A stretch of DNA of 64,000 nucleotides, from NCBI GenBank assembly GCA_002010065.2, contig MTMD02000011.1, positions 1 to 64,000 on the forward strand. The letters are read 5' to 3'. Position numbers and translations under genes: made by a program. Under the pieces are notes generated by a model. The model searched no databases, had not been told where the DNA came from, and saw nothing but the letters and a program-made list of their open reading frames with translations. Shown here in pieces: positions 8,717-17,830 of this stretch. Positions within the stretch are counted from its first letter, which is position 1; each line of letters opens with the position of its first letter. This DNA is from Candidatus Pyrohabitans jungbluthii. GTDB lineage: Archaea > Hydrothermarchaeota > Hydrothermarchaeia > Hydrothermarchaeales > BMS3B.

Positions 8717-9262
8717 ATGGCAATACCGCTGCTTAAAGAGGTCGTGGAAATTCCCGAGGGCGTTGATGTGGAGCTGCGCGGTGAGATAGTGGTGGTTCGT
8801 GGTCCAAAGGGCGAACTTCAGAAGCGCCTTGCTTACCCCGGAATAAGGCTCTACAAGGAAGACTCTACAGTAGCCATAGAGGCGAGCTTTCCAAAGAAAA
8901 GGCAGCGTGCCATGATAGGAACCTTCGCAGCGCATATAAGAAATATGATAAAGGGTGTAACTCAGGGCTTCACTTATAAAATGAAGGTGGTTTATTCTCA
9001 TTTCCCTATAACCGTGAAGGTTCAGGGTAGAGAGGTAATAGTTGAGAACTTCCTTGGTGAGAAGGTTCCTAGGAAGACGGAGATATTTGGGAACTGCACA
9101 GTCAAGGTTTCAGGGCAGGAGATAACCATCGAGGGAATAAACAAGGAAGAGGTGGGTCAAACGGCTGCTAGGATAGAGCAGCTAACCAGAGTGAGGAACC
9201 GCGACCCCCGTGTGTTTCAGGATGGCGTTTATCTCGTGGAGCGCGATGGCGTACCTGTGTAG
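8717..9262 (+). CDS. rpl6: 50S ribosomal protein L6 (uL6)
   Basis: A 181-residue uL6 near the GTPase-associated centre, made of two repeated domains. The N-terminus [20 protein letters not shown] and the second-domain motif [19 protein letters not shown] are characteristic. Of three closely spaced in-frame starts, the ATG six bases after GAGGTGATG is chosen. Confidence 0.95.
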   Translation: MAIPLLKEVVEIPEGVDVELRGEIVVVRGPKGELQKRLAYPGIRLYKEDSTVAIEASFPKKRQRAMIGTFAAHIRNMIKGVTQGFTYKMKVVYSHFPITVKVQGREVIVENFLGEKVPRKTEIFGNCTVKVSGQEITIEGINKEEVGQTAARIEQLTRVRNRDPRVFQDGVYLVERDGVPV

Positions 9263-9271
9263 GTGGTGCAG

Positions 9272-9625
9272 ATGAGGACAAAGAAAAAGCCGGAGTTTAA
9301 GCGAGTGGATTATCATCGCCACAAGAAGTTGAGCCGCAGCTCTTGGCGGAAGCCAAGAGGTAGGCACAACAAGACGCGCTTACACAAGAAAGGCAAGTTC
9401 CTTTCGCCAAGCATAGGTTATGGTAACGATGCATCGCTTCGCGGCCTTCACCCTTCTGGTTACCGTGAAGTGCTGGTGTACAACGTTAAGGAGCTTGAGG
9501 GAATTGATGCAAGCAGCGAGGCGGTGCGCATCGCCGCTAGTGTGGGTAGAAGAAAGCGCCTGCAGATTCTCGCAAGGGCAAAGGAGCTGAACATTAAAGT
9601 TCTTAATCCACCTGTGGAGGCTTAA
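9272..9625 (+). CDS. rpl32e: 50S ribosomal protein L32e (eL32)
   Basis: A 117-residue archaeal/eukaryal-only protein. [21 protein letters not shown] followed by [20 protein letters not shown] is the diagnostic core. In-frame GTG codons from 9263 fall in the Shine-Dalgarno region, so the ATG is used. Confidence 0.95.
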   Translation: MRTKKKPEFKRVDYHRHKKLSRSSWRKPRGRHNKTRLHKKGKFLSPSIGYGNDASLRGLHPSGYREVLVYNVKELEGIDASSEAVRIAASVGRRKRLQILARAKELNIKVLNPPVEA

Positions 9626-9629
9626 GGTC

Positions 9630-10082
9630 ATGACGCTAAGGACTCAGCGCAGATTGGCGGCAGCACTGCTTAAGGTGGGAGAGAATAGGATATGGATAGA
9701 CCCCGAAACCATAGACGATGTGAGCGAGGCAGTTACCCGGGATGATGTGCGCAGGCTGATCAAAGAGGGTGTTATACGCGCAAAGCAGAAGCGAGGAATC
9801 AGCAGCTACCGCAGGAAGAAGCAGGTGCTCCAGAAGAAGAAGGGAAGGAGACGGGGTCACGGCAGCAGGAAAGGCGCGAAGTACGCAAGGTATGGGAAGA
9901 AGGAGAGATGGATGTCAACCATACGCGCACTTCGAAAAATGCTGCGCGAGCTGCGCGACAGCGGCGAGCTTAAACCCAGAGACTACCGCAAGCTCTACCG
10001 CATGGCCAAGGGTGGTGCCTTCAGGAGCAGGGCGCACCTCCGCAGCTACATAGCGGAGCATAATCTACTAACCAAGAGGTGA
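9630..10082 (+). CDS. rpl19e: 50S ribosomal protein L19e (eL19)
   Basis: A 150-residue, highly basic eL19. [22 protein letters not shown] at the start and the [15 protein letters not shown] linker are signature segments, followed by the long C-terminal helix. It is exclusive to archaea and eukaryotes and sits between eL32 and uL18 as in other archaea. Confidence 0.96.
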   Translation: MTLRTQRRLAAALLKVGENRIWIDPETIDDVSEAVTRDDVRRLIKEGVIRAKQKRGISSYRRKKQVLQKKKGRRRGHGSRKGAKYARYGKKERWMSTIRALRKMLRELRDSGELKPRDYRKLYRMAKGGAFRSRAHLRSYIAEHNLLTKR

Positions 10083-10089
10083 TTGTTTC

Positions 10090-10662
10090 ATGGCAACTGG
10101 TGCGAGATATCGAGTGCCCTTCAGAAGGAGAAGGGAAAGCAAAACAGACTACAGACGCAGGTTAAAGCTTCTGCTTTCCGGCAAACCCAGGGCGGTTGTG
10201 AGGTTTACAAATAAGCATGTGATTGCCCAGATGGTTGAATACTCACCTAAAGGTGATGTAACAAAGGCGTCGGCTCACTCTAAGGAGCTGGCAAAGTTTG
10301 GCTGGAAGGGTGGAACCTCCAACCTGTGCGCCGCTTACCTGGTGGGCTATCTCCTTGGGAAGCGCGCCCTTGAGAAGGGCATATCTGAGGCGGTGCTCGA
10401 TCTTGGGCTGCTGCACCCCATCGCTGGTGGTAAAGCCTTCGCTGCCCTCAAGGGCATTATCGACGCTGGCTTGGAAGTACCTGCTAACGAGGAGGTGTTC
10501 CCCAGTATGGAGCGTATCCGCGGGGAGCACATCGCAGAGTATGCCAAGCTCCTTGGCGAGGAAAAGCAGAAGCGCTTTAGCGATTATCTTAAGCGCGGTC
10601 TCGACCCGGAGAAGCTGCCGGAGCACTTCGATGAGGTGCTAGCTAAGATAAGAGGTGCATGA
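10090..10662 (+). CDS. rpl18: 50S ribosomal protein L18 (uL18)
   Basis: A 190-residue archaeal/eukaryal-length uL18 that binds 5S rRNA. Core blocks are [22 protein letters not shown], then [21 protein letters not shown] and [14 protein letters not shown]. The start follows AGAGGTGATTGTTTC. Confidence 0.96.
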   Translation: MATGARYRVPFRRRRESKTDYRRRLKLLLSGKPRAVVRFTNKHVIAQMVEYSPKGDVTKASAHSKELAKFGWKGGTSNLCAAYLVGYLLGKRALEKGISEAVLDLGLLHPIAGGKAFAALKGIIDAGLEVPANEEVFPSMERIRGEHIAEYAKLLGEEKQKRFSDYLKRGLDPEKLPEHFDEVLAKIRGA

Positions 10663-10665
10663 GGC

Positions 10666-11316
10666 ATGGTGGAGGAGCTTGAGTGGGAGCCCCGCACACG
10701 CATTGGGGCGATGGTGAAGAACGGAGAAATTACGAAGATAAGTGAGATTTTTAAGCTTGGCTTGCCCATTATGGAGCCTGAGATAGTTGATATTCTCCTG
10801 CCAGACATCACCGAAGAGGTTCTCGACATAAACATAGTGCAGCGAATGCACAAGTCTGGAAGAAGGGTGCGCTTCCGCGCCACTGTTGCGGTGGGCAACA
10901 AGAATGGTTATATAGGCTTGGGTAAGGGTGTTGCCAAGGAGGTAGGTCCCGCGATACGAAAGGCTATTCGTGATGCCAAGCTCAATTTAATTCAGGTTGC
11001 ACGAGGCTGTGGAAGCTGGGAATGCGGTTGTGGCACTAGTCACAGCGTGCCCTTTGCAGTTACCGGTAGAGCAGGAAGCGTGCGGGTAACTCTCCTGCCG
11101 GCGCCCCGTGGCGTTGGTCTGGTCACCAACAATGTGAGCAAGAAGATTCTCACCCTTGCGGGTATCACGGACGTGTGGAGCAAAACCTTCGGGCAGACAC
11201 GCACTACCATAAACACCGCCAAGGCAACCTATGAGGCACTTCGCAACACCACGCGCATGAAGCTTACAGAGAGCGAAGCCAAAGCAGTGAGCATGGTTGA
11301 GGGCGAGGTGGAGTAG
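10666..11316 (+). CDS. rps5: 30S ribosomal protein S5 (uS5)
   Basis: A 216-residue archaeal uS5 involved in decoding fidelity. The double-stranded RNA-binding-like domain is seen in [21 protein letters not shown], and the C-terminal domain in [20 protein letters not shown]. It begins three bases after uL18 and abuts uL30. Confidence 0.96.
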   Translation: MVEELEWEPRTRIGAMVKNGEITKISEIFKLGLPIMEPEIVDILLPDITEEVLDINIVQRMHKSGRRVRFRATVAVGNKNGYIGLGKGVAKEVGPAIRKAIRDAKLNLIQVARGCGSWECGCGTSHSVPFAVTGRAGSVRVTLLPAPRGVGLVTNNVSKKILTLAGITDVWSKTFGQTRTTINTAKATYEALRNTTRMKLTESEAKAVSMVEGEVE

Positions 11317-11784
11317 ATGCGCCGTTTGGCTGTGGTTAGGGTGCGCGGACACGTGGGCGTATCGCGAGAGGTTGAAGATACCCTTAGGATGTTAAGACTC
11401 ACCCGCGTAAACCACTGTGTTTTCATAGATGACCGCCCAACCTACGCGGGGATGCTCCAGAAGGCGAAGGACTACATAACCTGGGGTGAGGTCAGTGCCG
11501 AGGAGGTGGCGCTCATCCTTCGTAATAGAGGTGAACTTGTAGGTGGCAAAAAGCTCACCGATGCCTACATTAAGGAGCACACCAAGTTTAAGAGCATAGA
11601 CGACTTTGCCAAGGCTTTTGTGGAGTTCAAGGCAGAGTTGAGCGACATCCCCAATCTGAAGCCAGTGTTTCGCCTGCATCCGCCGCGCAAGGGCTACCGT
11701 GGGATAAAGCGCAGCTTCGTTGAGGGCGGTGCTCTGGGCTATAGAGGCGAGGCGATGAAGGAGCTTCTCAGGAGGATGAGGTAG
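11317..11784 (+). CDS. rpl30: 50S ribosomal protein L30 (uL30)
   Basis: A 155-residue archaeal-length uL30. The short uL30 core VVRVRGHVGVSREVEDTLRML is at the N-terminus, followed by the archaeal/eukaryal extension ending in HPPRKGYRGIKRSFVEGGALG. No gap separates it from uS5. Confidence 0.95.
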   Translation: MRRLAVVRVRGHVGVSREVEDTLRMLRLTRVNHCVFIDDRPTYAGMLQKAKDYITWGEVSAEEVALILRNRGELVGGKKLTDAYIKEHTKFKSIDDFAKAFVEFKAELSDIPNLKPVFRLHPPRKGYRGIKRSFVEGGALGYRGEAMKELLRRMR

Positions 11785-12225
11785 GTGGCGCTGAAAAACA
11801 GGAAGATACGCAAGAAGCGCGGGTCTCGAACCTGCGGGCGTGGATCTCACAAAAAAGCCAGAGGCTCTGGGAATAGAGGCGGTACAGGTATGGCTGGAAC
11901 CCACAAGGGCAAGTGGACATGGGTTATCAAGTATGCCCCCGACTACTTCGGGCGCAGGGGCTTCGACGTGCCCGAGGAAGTTAAGGATGTCTACGAGACA
12001 ATAAATATAGGCGAGCTGGACGAGATCGCCGAAGAGCTCGTAGCAAAGGGCATAGCCAGAGAGGTTGACGGTAGAATAGAGGTGGACGTTACTGCGCTTA
12101 ACGTGGAAAAGGTACTTGGCGCCGGCAAGGTTACCCGAGCGCTAGTGGTTAAGGCGCCGAGGTTCTCTTCGCTTGCTGTTAAGAAGATAACTGAAGCTGG
12201 TGGCGAGGCAATAGTGCTGGAGTGA
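11785..12225 (+). CDS. rpl15: 50S ribosomal protein L15 (uL15)
   Basis: A 146-residue uL15. KKRGSRTCGRGSHKKARGSGNRGG is the glycine/arginine-rich tail threading through rRNA, and the C-terminal fold has VEKVLGAGKVTRALVVKAP. It starts with GTG directly after the uL30 stop and precedes secY, as in most prokaryotes. Confidence 0.95.
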   Translation: MALKNRKIRKKRGSRTCGRGSHKKARGSGNRGGTGMAGTHKGKWTWVIKYAPDYFGRRGFDVPEEVKDVYETINIGELDEIAEELVAKGIAREVDGRIEVDVTALNVEKVLGAGKVTRALVVKAPRFSSLAVKKITEAGGEAIVLE

Positions 12226-12232
12226 AGCCGTA

Positions 12233-13591
12233 ATGGGCATTCTGCACCAATTTGAAGGCCTTTTGACCAGCCTGCCAGAGGTGGAACGTCCTCGTGTAAT
12301 CCTCAGCTTTAAGGATCGCCTCAAGTGGGTGGTTCTTGTCCTGGTAGTCTACCTTCTCCTTGCAAACACTATGCTCTATGGCTTGGATCATGAGCGAGCG
12401 GTGAACTACTTCGCTACGCTCCAAACTATAATGGCGAGCAAGTTCGGCACGCTGATGACGCTTGGCATAGGCCCCATCGTAACGGGCTCGATAATCCTCC
12501 AGATCCTTGTGGGAGGCAAGTTGATCGACCTTGACCTCTCTCAGCCGAGGGATAAGGCAATCTACATGGGCACGCAGAAGCTGCTCTCCCTCTTCTTCAC
12601 GGTCTTTGAGGCTACAGTAATGGTGCTTATGGGAGCGCTGCCCGCGCAGGGCAATGACCCCTTCTACCAGTTTCTCATAGTAGCGCAGCTCGTGGTTGCG
12701 GGTGCGCTGCTCATATACATGGATGAAGTCGTTTCGAGATGGGGTTTCGGTTCAGGTATTGGCTTATTCATCGTAGCTGGCGTGTGCGAGGAGATAGCTT
12801 GGCGCGGCTTTAACCCCTTCTTCAGCGGTGGCGCTCCGGCTGGCATAATACCCAAGTTCTTCTATACCCTATTCAAGGGTTACCCTGACTTTTACTCTCT
12901 CATCCCGCTGCTTGGCACCCTCGTGGTGTTTGGTGTGGTGGTCTACTTTGAGAGCATGCGGGTGGAGATACCCCTCACCTATGGCAGGTTTCGCGGCGCG
13001 CGCGGAAGGTATCCCATAAAGTTCATCTACGCCAGTAACATTCCTGTAATCTTCGCGAGCATTTTAATGGCGAACGTTCAGCTTTGGGCGACAGTGCTCC
13101 AGAGCTTGGGCTACCCGCTGCTTGGCACTGTGGACCAGGCTACGGGGATTGCTACTGGCATAGTTAAGTACTTCACCTTCCCGACGCCTATTTACCGCGC
13201 AGACTTTGACCCTGTGCATGCGATTGTGTTCGCCATCCTGCTCATCTCCCTCTCGGTGCTCTTCTCCATATTTTGGGTTGAAACCGCCGGCATGGACGCC
13301 AAGACCGTGGCGAGGCAGCTCCAGCAGGGCGGGATGAAGATTCCGGGCTTCAGGGGCGATATACGCATAATAGAGCGCGTGCTCCAGCGCTACATACCAG
13401 CGGTTACCGTGCTAGGCGGCGCCGCCGTGGGCGCGCTTGCGGCTTTTGGTGACCTCACCGGTGCTCTCGGTGGTGGCACAGGAGTGCTCCTCACCGTGGG
13501 TATACTCTACCGCTTATACGAGGAGATAGCAAAGCAGCAGATAATGGAGATTCACCCCATGCTTAGAAAGGTGGTGGGCGATCTGTTTTGA
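12233..13591 (+). CDS. secY: Protein translocase subunit SecY
   Basis: A 452-residue ten-helix channel of the Sec translocon in the cytoplasmic membrane. It includes the early LKWVVLVLVVYLLLANTMLYG helix, a plug/pore region near GTLMTLGIGPIVTGSIILQIL (read in parts), the cytosolic ribosome-binding loop RVEIPLTYGRFRGARGRYPI, and the C-terminal GGTGVLLTVGILYRLYEEIAK. Seven bases follow uL15. Confidence 0.97.
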   Translation: MGILHQFEGLLTSLPEVERPRVILSFKDRLKWVVLVLVVYLLLANTMLYGLDHERAVNYFATLQTIMASKFGTLMTLGIGPIVTGSIILQILVGGKLIDLDLSQPRDKAIYMGTQKLLSLFFTVFEATVMVLMGALPAQGNDPFYQFLIVAQLVVAGALLIYMDEVVSRWGFGSGIGLFIVAGVCEEIAWRGFNPFFSGGAPAGIIPKFFYTLFKGYPDFYSLIPLLGTLVVFGVVVYFESMRVEIPLTYGRFRGARGRYPIKFIYASNIPVIFASILMANVQLWATVLQSLGYPLLGTVDQATGIATGIVKYFTFPTPIYRADFDPVHAIVFAILLISLSVLFSIFWVETAGMDAKTVARQLQQGGMKIPGFRGDIRIIERVLQRYIPAVTVLGGAAVGALAAFGDLTGALGGGTGVLLTVGILYRLYEEIAKQQIMEIHPMLRKVVGDLF

Positions 13592-13603
13592 GGAGGTTAA
13601 TGG

Positions 13604-14164
13604 ATGAAGTGCGTTGTAGTTACTGGGATTCCAGGAGTCGGAAAAACCACTGTGCTCAACGCTGCGCTTGAGAAGCTTGAGGAGAAATTTGAGATTATAA
13701 ATTTTGGAGATAAGATGTTCGAAGTAGCTGGCAAGGAAGGTCTTGTGAGCAACCGCGACGAGATGCGGAAGCTCCCGCCCGAGGTGCAGAAGGACATCCA
13801 GAAGCTTGCTGCAATAGCTATAGCCAAGAGGGCTGAGGAGAACAACGTAATAGTGGATACCCATTGCACAGTTAAGACGCCCTCGGGCTACCTTCCTGGT
13901 CTGCCGCGCTGGGTGCTGGAGGAGCTCAAGCCAACCCATATAGTGCTCGTGGAGGCAGACCCTGAGGAGATTCAGAGGCGGCGCACTAGCGATGCGACGC
14001 GCGTGAGGGACGAAGATAGTGTGGAGGAGATAGCGCAGCATCAGGAGATAAACCGCGCTGCTGCCATGGCTTACGCTATGTTTACAGGTGCAACCGTCAA
14101 GATCGTTGAGAACCACGACAACCGCCTTGAGGAGGCGGTGGATCAGCTTGTGAAGGCGATGTAA
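13604..14164 (+). CDS. adkA: Archaeal adenylate kinase
   Basis: A 186-residue archaeal-type adenylate kinase that interconverts ATP + AMP and 2 ADP. The P-loop is GIPGVGKTT at residues 8-16. The sequence then follows the archaeal AdkA pattern (NFGDKMFEVA, DTHCTVKTPSGYLPGLP) and differs from the bacterial Adk. A GGAGG site precedes the ATG. The secY-adk-DUF106 order is conserved in archaea. Confidence 0.95.
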   Translation: MKCVVVTGIPGVGKTTVLNAALEKLEEKFEIINFGDKMFEVAGKEGLVSNRDEMRKLPPEVQKDIQKLAAIAIAKRAEENNVIVDTHCTVKTPSGYLPGLPRWVLEELKPTHIVLVEADPEEIQRRRTSDATRVRDEDSVEEIAQHQEINRAAAMAYAMFTGATVKIVENHDNRLEEAVDQLVKAM

Positions 14165-14165
14165 G

Positions 14166-14678
14166 ATGCCAGCACTTCTTGAGCCTGTGTATGCTGTTAT
14201 GGACGCTACCTTAGGGTTGGTCTTCCATCTCACGGCGAATGAGAAAACGAACTACATGCTGGGCATCTTCATAATCTCCGCTTTGGTTTCCCTGTTCATC
14301 ACTCTGGTCACAGCGCGTGTTGTGGACCAGCGCAAGATGCGCGAGGCGAAGGAGAAGATGAGGGTTCTGCAGGAGCGGCTGAAGAAGGCGCAGAAAGCAG
14401 GAGATTCCAAGGAGATGGCAAAGGTTAACAGGCAGATGCTGGAGATACAGCGCGAGATGATGGGAATCTCCTTCAAGCCTATGTTCTACACCATGATACC
14501 CATATTCCTTGTCTTCTCGTGGCTGCGCTACGCTATACCCCCCAACGTAACTGTGGTAACGCTACCATTTGCGTTGCCCCACTATGGCACCACGCTGGGG
14601 TGGTTCGGCTGGTACATACTTAGCTCCTTTGCTGTTTCACCACTGCTTAAGAAGATTATGAATATAGAAGGACCTTAG
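14166..14678 (+). CDS. DUF106/EMC3-type membrane protein insertase (YidC/Oxa1 superfamily)
   Basis: A 170-residue protein with an N-terminal helix (about 30-50), a charged cytoplasmic coiled coil (about 58-105, MREAKEKMRVLQERLKKAQ), and two C-terminal helices. This is the archaeal DUF106 (Ylp1/EMC3/TMCO1) layout; the family belongs to the Oxa1 superfamily and helps insert membrane proteins. Its place one base after adkA and close to secY fits a role beside the Sec channel. The function is inferred from family membership. Confidence 0.85.
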   Translation: MPALLEPVYAVMDATLGLVFHLTANEKTNYMLGIFIISALVSLFITLVTARVVDQRKMREAKEKMRVLQERLKKAQKAGDSKEMAKVNRQMLEIQREMMGISFKPMFYTMIPIFLVFSWLRYAIPPNVTVVTLPFALPHYGTTLGWFGWYILSSFAVSPLLKKIMNIEGP

Positions 14679-14682
14679 AAAT

Positions 14683-14692
14683 CTTTATATCA
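14683..14692 (+). promoter_or_regulatory. TATA box for the eL34-cmk-eL14-cbf5 operon
   Basis: CTTTATATCA lies five bases after the DUF106 stop and about 50 bases before the eL34 ATG. GGAGG at 14721-14725 provides the ribosome-binding site. Confidence 0.6.
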
Positions 14693-14734
14693 CATAATTG
14701 CAAACAGAAAACTTCTCACTGGAGGTAAAGAGCC

Positions 14735-15001
14735 ATGGAACCCAGCAAAAGGTCACGTTCCGTAAAGAGGATAGCAAAGCGAACACCCGGAGGAAGGGTG
14801 GTAATCCACTTCAGGAAGAAGCGCCCAGGCTATGCGAAGTGCGCTGTGTGCAAGCGCGAGCTGCATGGAATTCCCAGAGGTAGGGTCTCTGAAATTCGCA
14901 AGCTTCCGCGCTCCCAGCGCAGGGTTTCTCGTCCCTATGGCGGCTATCTGTGCTCCGCATGCATGCGTGCTGAGATTAAGAGGCTTGTGAGAGGAGAATG
15001 A
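14735..15001 (+). CDS. rpl34e: 50S ribosomal protein L34e (eL34)
   Basis: An 88-residue eL34 present only in archaea and eukaryotes. The paired cysteines in KCAVCKRELHGIPRG and LCSACMRAEIKRL form a zinc site. Its stop overlaps the cytidylate kinase start. Confidence 0.95.
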   Translation: MEPSKRSRSVKRIAKRTPGGRVVIHFRKKRPGYAKCAVCKRELHGIPRGRVSEIRKLPRSQRRVSRPYGGYLCSACMRAEIKRLVRGE

Positions 15002-15558
15002 TAGTAACCGTTAGCGGCCCCATAGGCTCGGGAAAAACAACCGTAGCTAAGGCCATAGCCTCGCGCTTTAACCTGCGCCACGTGAGCGCAGGAGAGGTTT
15101 TCAGGGCGCTTGCGAAGGAGCGAGGCATGACGCTAGCGGAGTTCTCAAAGTATGCGGAGGAGCACCACGAGATAGACCGCCTCGTGGACGAGCGCCAGGT
15201 AGAACTGGCTAAGCAGGGCAACGCCGTCGTAGATGGCAGGCTTACCGCCTGGCTTCTCCCTGAGGCAGAAATCAAAATATGGCTTAAGGCTCCGCTGGAG
15301 GTTAGGGCGGAGCGCGTGGCTAAGCGCGAGGGTATAAGCTATGAGCAGGCACTCCGCGAAACGAAGCTGCGCGAGAAGAGTGAGGCAAAGCGCTACCGGG
15401 AGATATACGGAATAAACCTCGAGGATCTCTCCCCTTACGATATAGTGCTGAATACCAGCCTTTACGAAGCTGAAGACGTTATCGAGATAATCTCTCTGTG
15501 TATATCATTGTCGCCCTATTATGAGGGTGCAAAAAAACCAGCTCCAGAGCAAGGATGA
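14998..15558 (+). CDS. cmk: Archaeal cytidylate kinase
   Basis: A 186-residue nucleoside monophosphate kinase, CMP/dCMP + ATP to CDP/dCDP + ADP. The P-loop is SGPIGSGKTTVAKAIA at the N-terminus, followed by HVSAGEVFRALAKERGMTL and the archaeal DGRLTAWL block. The last 20 or so residues run past the usual family end and overlap a small downstream reading frame. The ATG overlaps the eL34 stop. Confidence 0.92.
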   Translation: MIVTVSGPIGSGKTTVAKAIASRFNLRHVSAGEVFRALAKERGMTLAEFSKYAEEHHEIDRLVDERQVELAKQGNAVVDGRLTAWLLPEAEIKIWLKAPLEVRAERVAKREGISYEQALRETKLREKSEAKRYREIYGINLEDLSPYDIVLNTSLYEAEDVIEIISLCISLSPYYEGAKKPAPEQG

Positions 15559-15601
15559 ACTCGGAAGGCGACTGAAGAGGGACGAGCTTTGGAAAGAGTG
15601 A
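15521..15601 (+). CDS. Possible 26-residue charged peptide ORF
   Basis: An ATG inside the 3' end of cmk opens a 26-codon frame rich in Lys, Arg, Asp and Glu (ending KRDELWKE). Its TGA overlaps the Shine-Dalgarno site of eL14, giving the same coupled arrangement as the real genes nearby. No family is recognised, and it may be chance. Confidence 0.25.
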   Translation: MRVQKNQLQSKDELGRRLKRDELWKE

Positions 15602-15611
15602 GGTGATAAAC

Positions 15612-15845
15612 ATGTTTGAAGTGGGAAGAGTTTGTGTGAAGCTTGCAGGCAGAGAAGCTGGTAAGAAGGCAGTTGTGGTTGAGCAGATAGACAAGAACTT
15701 TGTGCTTGTAGATTCGCCTTGGATAAAGCGCCGAAGGTGCAACGTCAAGCACCTTGAGCCTCTCGATGTTGTGGTGAACATAAAGAAGGGCGCTTCCAAG
15801 GAGGAGATTGAGAAGGCACTGAAGGAAGCAGGAATTGAGGCATGA
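15612..15845 (+). CDS. rpl14e: 50S ribosomal protein L14e (eL14)
   Basis: A 77-residue KOW-fold protein of archaea and eukaryotes: [27 protein letters not shown] at the N-terminus (read in parts), then [15 protein letters not shown]. The in-frame GTG at 15603 lies within the AGGTGATAA Shine-Dalgarno site. The stop overlaps cbf5. Confidence 0.94.
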   Translation: MFEVGRVCVKLAGREAGKKAVVVEQIDKNFVLVDSPWIKRRRCNVKHLEPLDVVVNIKKGASKEEIEKALKEAGIEA

Positions 15846-16837
15846 ACAAGCTACCTTCCGAAATTGAGAGGAAACTGATAACCCGCGCTAAGGCAAAGAC
15901 CAGCGATAAGTTTGGGAAGCGCCCTGAGGAGCGCACCATAGAGGAGCACATAACCTACGGGTTTGTGAACCTCGATAAGCCCCGTGGCCCCACCTCGCAT
16001 GAGGTTGTTGCCTGGGTCAAGAAGATGCTTAATGTTAAGAAGGCTGGTCACGGGGGCACCCTGGACCCTAAGGTTTCTGGAGTCCTTCCTATAGGTCTCG
16101 AGAAGTCCACCCGCATACTCCAGGTGCTACTCCCAGCGGGCAAAGAGTACATCTGCGTGATGCGCTTGCATGGTGATGTTTCTGAGCAACGCCTTAGGGA
16201 GGTTTTTGCGGAGTTCACAGGTACAATAGTGCAGCGCCCGCCGGTGAAGAGTGCCGTGAAGCGCCAGCTTCGCACGCGAAAAATCTACTACCTTGAGCTT
16301 CTTGAGTTAGATGCTCGAGACGTGCTCTTCCGCGTGGGGTGCGAGGCGGGCACATACATACGCAAGCTGTGCCACGATATGGGCGAGGTGCTTGGCGTGG
16401 GGGCGCACATGCTTGAGCTCCGCCGTACAAAGAGCGGAAGTTTCACCGAGGAAACGCTGGTTACGCTTCACGACCTCTGCGACGCTTACCACTTCTGGCG
16501 TGAGGACGGCGATGAGAGCTTCCTTCGCAAAGTGATTTTGCCAGTAGAATTTGCAGTTAAGCATCTCGCAAAGGTGGTAGTGCGCGACTCTGCCGTAGAC
16601 GCACTCTGCCACGGTGCCGACCTGGCGATACCCGGTATAGCTAAGGTGGACAGCGAGTTAAACCCGGGCGATTTAGTGGCGATGTTCACCCTGAAGGGCG
16701 AACTTATCGCCCTAGGTAAAGCAAAGCTTGACACAAAGACCATACTCACAGAAAACTCGGGAATAGCGGTTAAGACAACACGGGTGCTCATGAGTCCTGG
16801 CACTTACCCGAGGGGATGGAAAGGGAAGGGGGAGTAG
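15842..16837 (+). CDS. cbf5: tRNA/rRNA pseudouridine synthase Cbf5 (TruB family)
   Basis: A 331-residue catalytic subunit of H/ACA RNPs that can also make Psi55 in tRNA. It has the archaeal N-terminal extension, the TruB domain with the catalytic-aspartate motif [18 protein letters not shown] (about residues 69-86), and a C-terminal PUA domain from about residue 245. Partners Nop10, Gar1 and L7Ae are not in this window. The ATG overlaps the eL14 stop. Confidence 0.95.
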   Translation: MNKLPSEIERKLITRAKAKTSDKFGKRPEERTIEEHITYGFVNLDKPRGPTSHEVVAWVKKMLNVKKAGHGGTLDPKVSGVLPIGLEKSTRILQVLLPAGKEYICVMRLHGDVSEQRLREVFAEFTGTIVQRPPVKSAVKRQLRTRKIYYLELLELDARDVLFRVGCEAGTYIRKLCHDMGEVLGVGAHMLELRRTKSGSFTEETLVTLHDLCDAYHFWREDGDESFLRKVILPVEFAVKHLAKVVVRDSAVDALCHGADLAIPGIAKVDSELNPGDLVAMFTLKGELIALGKAKLDTKTILTENSGIAVKTTRVLMSPGTYPRGWKGKGE

Positions 16838-16910
16838 GCTGTGAGGCTTTATTAACCGGTGTAGCCTAATTTATTTTACCTTTGTTATCCACCGCAATTA
16901 CGTTGAGCAT

Positions 16911-16993
16911 GCCGGGGTAGCCTAGCCCGGAAAGGCGCCAGACTTGAGATCTGGTGCGCTCTGCGCTCAGGAGTTCAAATCTCCTCCCCGGCG
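16911..16993 (+). tRNA. tRNA-Ser (anticodon TGA)
   Basis: A 7-bp acceptor stem GCCGGGG/CCCCGGC with G at the discriminator position. The anticodon stem CCAGA/TCTGG encloses the loop CTTGAGA (anticodon TGA), and the T-arm is AGGAG TTCAAAT CTCCT. The long variable arm with GCGC...GCGC is typical of serine tRNAs. No CCA is encoded and no intron is seen. A TATA-like TAATTTATTTTA lies at 16868-16879. Confidence 0.95.
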
Positions 16994-17115
16994 TTCATTT
17001 TACCTGCATCATCCAACATTGAGGAGACCACTGAGAACTTAAAGATACCAAAAGAAGCGGTTGTTTATGCAACCCTTGAAAAAATAAAAATGTTTATGGA
17101 GGGGTTTATTATTTA
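16991..17115 (+). pseudogene. Open frame without a start after tRNA-Ser: possible gene remnant
   Basis: Directly after the tRNA a frame stays open to TAA at 17113-17115, reading IEETTENLKIPKEAVVYATL and then a hydrophobic end. There is no start codon before the last few residues, and the sequence is AT-rich compared with its neighbours. It could be the 3' remnant of a gene once integrated at the tRNA, or chance. I do not recognise the family. Confidence 0.2.
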
Positions 17116-17122
17116 ATGAAGC

Positions 17123-17797
17123 TCAAATCCCGCTGGCTAAGTCCAGGAGCACCGCTTTTGGGTCCTTAGCTTTAACCACACCACTGGCTAAAAGCACGCC
17201 CTCCGCGCCAAGCTCAATGGCTGCGCGCACATCCTCGCCCGAGCTTATTCCAGCGCCGCACAGCACCGCAATATCCTTGTTGATGTTCTTCACCGCCTCA
17301 ACGCTGCGCTGCACCACCTCGGGCTCAGCCTTTGACACAGGTATGCCGGTGCCTATTAAGTCGGGAGGCTCCACCGCTATGCAACTCGGTCCAAGCTCTG
17401 CGCAGGCCTTGCTGGTGGCGATGTTGTTGGTGCAGACGACGGTGTAGAGGTCCAGCTCTTTCGCCCGGCTAACTATCGCGTCTATATCTGCGATTCGCAT
17501 GCGGTGCTCGCTGTGGTTGACCAGCGTTCCCACTGCGCCAGCTTCCTTAACTGCCTCCAGCACCACATAGCCTGTGTGCGAACCAGGAGAGAAAGCTTCC
17601 ACGTGCTGTGCCAGCACCGGTATGTTAACTTCTCTTGCAACAAGCGCCAGGTCAACCTGCTGAGGGCAGTAGGCTATGCTCACCCCTGTCTCCTCAGCAA
17701 CACTCTCGCAGAGCCTCGCAAGCTCTATATCGCGAGCGCCCATACTTTCGCTGTACGCTTTCACATTGAGCATTATCACAGGCGTTTTTATTCTCAT
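17123..17797 (-). CDS. tpiA: Triosephosphate isomerase (archaeal)
   Basis: A short archaeal TIM of 224 residues that interconverts dihydroxyacetone phosphate and glyceraldehyde 3-phosphate. The conserved asparagine/lysine block is at the N-terminus (MLNVKAYSES), the catalytic histidine region is LVNHSEHRMR, and the active-site glutamate lies in AVEPPDLIGTG. The ATG is chosen over a GTG four codons upstream that sits in the GGGTGAG Shine-Dalgarno site. It is the last gene of a five-gene minus-strand operon. Confidence 0.94.
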   Translation of the reverse strand: MRIKTPVIMLNVKAYSESMGARDIELARLCESVAEETGVSIAYCPQQVDLALVAREVNIPVLAQHVEAFSPGSHTGYVVLEAVKEAGAVGTLVNHSEHRMRIADIDAIVSRAKELDLYTVVCTNNIATSKACAELGPSCIAVEPPDLIGTGIPVSKAEPEVVQRSVEAVKNINKDIAVLCGAGISSGEDVRAAIELGAEGVLLASGVVKAKDPKAVLLDLASGI

Positions 17798-17830
17798 TCG
17801 CTCACCCACATCAATTGGTTGCAGGAGGAT

